Assembly (NCBI RefSeq): GCF_900188385.1 | Contig: NZ_FZOI01000012.1 | Coordinates: forward strand, 62,001-126,000 | Direction of reading: 5' to 3' | Origin: Azospirillum sp. RU38E | GTDB taxonomy: Bacteria > Pseudomonadota > Alphaproteobacteria > Azospirillales > Azospirillaceae | DNA length: 64,000 bases | Part shown: in pieces, positions 62,096-64,000 of the stretch | Position numbering within the stretch: the stretch's first letter is position 1 | Layout of the letters: the number at the start of each line of letters is the position of its first letter | Notes under the pieces: generated by a model | Seen by the model: only the letters and a program-made list of their open reading frames with translations | Told to the model about the DNA's origin: nothing | Databases searched by the model: none | Made by a program: the position numbers and the translations under genes

Positions 62096-63292
62096 ATGAA
62101 CAATCCCCTGACCCTGAGTGCCAAGGAAGCCGCTGCCGAGTTGGGCGTCAGCCTCGCCACCCTTTACGCCTATGTCAGCCGGGGCCTGATCCGGTCGGAG
62201 GCAACGGGCGGCGGGCGGACGCGGCTTTACCGGGCCGATGATGTACATGCGCTGGTGGCCCGCCGCGACCGCCCCGCCGATGCCACGCCCGACCGGGCGC
62301 TGGATTGGGGCGCGCCGGTGCTGGAATCGGCCATCACCCTGATCACCGGTGGCGGGCTTTACTACCGGGGCCGCGACGCCACAGCCCTGGCGCAAGAAGC
62401 CAGCCTGGAAACTGTGGCCGGCCTGTTGTGGGAGTGCGCGGAAGATGCCTTTGCCGGGGAGGCGCCGCCGCCCCTGCCCGTCCTGGCCGCGCAATTGCCC
62501 GCCGCGATGGACCCGCTGGACCGGCTGCTGACCCTGTTGCCGCTGGCGGGGGCAGCGGATTTGAAGGCGGTTAACCGCACGCCGACGGGGCTGGCGCGCA
62601 CCGGCGCGCGCATCCTGCGGCTGACCGGGGCGGTGCTGGCCGGCACCGAACCGACCCGCCTGCCGTTGCACCAGATGCTGGCGGACGCCTGGGGTATCCG
62701 GGAGGCGACGGCGCAGGCGCTGATCCGCGCCACGCTGGTGCTGTGCGCGGATCATGAATTGAACGCGTCGGCCTTTACCGTGCGCTGCGTCGCCTCCACC
62801 GGGGCCAATCCCTATGCCTGTATATCCGCCGGGATCGGTGCCCTGCGCGGCCCCCGCCATGGTGGGGCGACGGGTTTGGTGGCGGCCCTGCTGCCCCGTC
62901 TGCTGGATGGGCCAGAGACACCGGCCCAGGCCCTCGCCGCCCTGCTGGCGCGGGGGGAGGAGGCGCATGGCTTCGGCCACCCGCTCTATCCGGAGGGAGA
63001 TATCCGGGCGCAATGGCTGTTGCGCCGGATGAAACAGGCCTGGCCGCAGGACCAGCGCCTGGCCCGCGCGCTGGAGCTGGCCCGCGCCGGCAAGGATATT
63101 GCCGGCCTGCCCCCCACCATCGATTTCGCCCTGGTGCTGCTGGCCGACCGGCTGGGCCTGCCCGCCACGGCACCGCTGATCCTGTTCACCGTCGGGCGCA
63201 CCGTCGGGTGGATGGCGCATCTGCTGGAACAGGTGCGCTCGCCCGTGCTGATCCGGCCACGGGCGCGTTACACTGGTATTCGGCCGGGATGA
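62096..63292 (+). CDS. Helix-turn-helix/citrate synthase fusion protein
   Basis: The 398-residue protein has an N-terminal MerR/excisionase-like helix-turn-helix (residues 6-55: LSAKEAAAELGVSLATLYAY, then SRGLIRSEATGGGRTRLY). A citrate synthase domain follows, with CADHELNASAFTVR, HGFGHPLYPEGDIRAQ, TIDFALVLLADRLGLP and GRTVGWMAHLLEQ. The two catalytic His and the Asp positions are kept, so it may be active or may sense citrate-pathway metabolites. No ribosome site precedes the ATG at 62096, where the palindromes reach to within 5 bases, so translation may be leaderless. It probably controls the divergent citrate synthase gene. Confidence 0.82.
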   Translation: MNNPLTLSAKEAAAELGVSLATLYAYVSRGLIRSEATGGGRTRLYRADDVHALVARRDRPADATPDRALDWGAPVLESAITLITGGGLYYRGRDATALAQEASLETVAGLLWECAEDAFAGEAPPPLPVLAAQLPAAMDPLDRLLTLLPLAGAADLKAVNRTPTGLARTGARILRLTGAVLAGTEPTRLPLHQMLADAWGIREATAQALIRATLVLCADHELNASAFTVRCVASTGANPYACISAGIGALRGPRHGGATGLVAALLPRLLDGPETPAQALAALLARGEEAHGFGHPLYPEGDIRAQWLLRRMKQAWPQDQRLARALELARAGKDIAGLPPTIDFALVLLADRLGLPATAPLILFTVGRTVGWMAHLLEQVRSPVLIRPRARYTGIRPG

Positions 63293-63347
63293 CGGCTTGG
63301 CATCGTCCATCCCGGACCACATATAAAGCGGAGAGGGGAGACGATGG

Positions 63348-63785
63348 ATGCCCGAACAGACACCCGAGATGGATCAAGTTGCCGAGGAGGCGTTGCGCGT
63401 CGATCCGCAGAAGCTGGTGCGCGACAGCAAACTGGTGCTGGCCCGCTTCTGGGGCAAGCTGCGTGACAATCTTGCCCGCATTCCCTTTGCGGAAAAGCTG
63501 ATCGCCACCTTCTATGCTGCCACCGACCCGGCCACGCCGTTCCGCGCCAAAGCCATTCTGATGGGGGCGCTGGCCTATTTCATCATGCCGGTGGATGTCA
63601 TCCCCGATTTCATCGTCGGGCTGGGCTTCACCGATGATGCGGCTGTGTTGATGCTGGCTTTGCGGACCGTCACCACATCCATCCTGCCCCGCCACCATGA
63701 TCAGGCCCGCGCCTGGCTGGTCAGCCACAAGGTCAGCCCGACGGATGAGGCGGAAATCCAGGCCGGTCCGGTGATTGAGAATTGA
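63348..63785 (+). CDS. YkvA-like DUF1232 membrane protein
   Basis: The 145-residue protein has the DUF1232 core FRAKAILMGALAYFIMPVDV, IPDFIVGLGFTDDAAVLMLA, with the PxDxIPD motif on one or two short membrane segments. A charged N-terminal helix and a hydrophilic C-terminus flank it. The function of the family is unknown. A strong ribosome site (GAGAGGGGAG) lies 8 bases before the ATG. Confidence 0.85.
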   Translation: MPEQTPEMDQVAEEALRVDPQKLVRDSKLVLARFWGKLRDNLARIPFAEKLIATFYAATDPATPFRAKAILMGALAYFIMPVDVIPDFIVGLGFTDDAAVLMLALRTVTTSILPRHHDQARAWLVSHKVSPTDEAEIQAGPVIEN

Positions 63786-63842
63786 GTGTGTGTCCGGAAA
63801 GCTTTCTTTTTTCAAGCTCTTACGCGATTTAAAATTCTGTAT

Positions 63843-63930
63843 CACCGTCACCCCGGCGAAGGCCGGGGTCCAGTTTCGTGAAGCAAGGCGCCTGTGATTC
63901 TGGACCCCGGCCTTCGCCGGGGTGACGGTG
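63843..63930. repeat. REP-like element with 30-bp perfect inverted repeat
   Basis: The 30 bases at 63843-63872 (starting CACCGTCACCCCGGCGAAGG) are repeated as a perfect inverted complement at 63901-63930, separated by 28 bases. Each arm contains its own small hairpin, CCCCGGC-GAAG-GCCGGGG. The design is like the element at 5441-5526 and like dispersed REP/BIME-type palindromes of alphaproteobacteria. It lies downstream of the DUF1232 gene. Confidence 0.8.
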
Positions 63931-64000
63931 AGGATAAAGCAATGAATTGATAATAAACGAAAAAATTTCAAACAGACACTGAGGGAATGGCTTTTGGTAT

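Noticed and set aside
62006-63322. Extension of the reverse citrate synthase frame to 796 residues
   Set aside because: The added part is antisense to the HTH-citrate synthase gene, and the normal citrate synthase start is at 62005.

Overview
This window is high-GC chromosomal DNA, almost certainly from an alphaproteobacterium. The gene content (protocatechuate 4,5-cleavage genes, a seven-gene Mrp antiporter, metNIQ, many ATGA start/stop overlaps) and the palindromic intergenic repeats would suit a Rhodospirillales/Azospirillaceae-type environmental organism. That placement is inference from gene content, not a database match. I saw no rRNA, tRNA, CRISPR array or intact insertion sequence.

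Layout. 1-6.6 kb: a protocatechuate meta-cleavage operon (galD/ligU-type tautomerase, a DUF1932 dehydrogenase, ligJ, ligI, ligA, ligB, ligC) converting protocatechuate towards pyruvate and oxaloacetate, closed by a strong terminator. 6.7-13.4 kb: a ClpP-type peptidase and the mnhABCDEFG cation/proton antiporter operon. 13.5-20.7 kb: fadD, ribokinase, a RelE/HigA-like toxin-antitoxin pair, an aldehyde dehydrogenase, an orphan Nif11-type leader-like peptide and an EamA transporter. 20.7-26.7 kb: a two-gene operon of unknown function whose second product is a secreted mono-haem protein, then a TPR/PRMT-like methyltransferase behind a near-perfect sigma-54 promoter, then a hot-dog thioesterase.

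27.0-53.1 kb is the most striking part: a phage-tail-like contractile injection system of the eCIS (Afp/PVC-like) type. The forward operon encodes the terminator/cap (Pvc16-like), sheath, two tube proteins, a DUF5908 peptide, LysM adaptor, VgrG-like spike, PAAR tip, gp25, baseplate J, a Pvc12-like protein, the tape-measure protein, and two large coiled-coil proteins I do not recognise. A second forward block encodes a ricin-type trefoil protein translationally coupled to the AAA+ ATPase (Pvc15-like), and a minimal DUF4157 (HEAWH) protein. Convergent to it, a four-gene reverse operon encodes a Tat-exported protein, a GH108-type muramidase, a DUF2589-like protein and a polytopic membrane protein with a coiled-coil tail. 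A LprI-type lysozyme-inhibitor-like protein sits between the blocks. No receptor-binding tail fibre (Pvc13) is recognisable, so this may be a cell-associated, membrane-tethered machine rather than a released one (inference).

53-64 kb: a decayed short-chain dehydrogenase, a GGDEF/EAL protein, metQ-metI-metN, a di-haem cytochrome lipoprotein preceded by a perfect 23-bp palindrome, a citrate synthase divergent from an unusual HTH-citrate synthase fusion with two palindromes between them, and a DUF1232 protein. Palindromic intergenic repeats of at least two families are scattered through the window.
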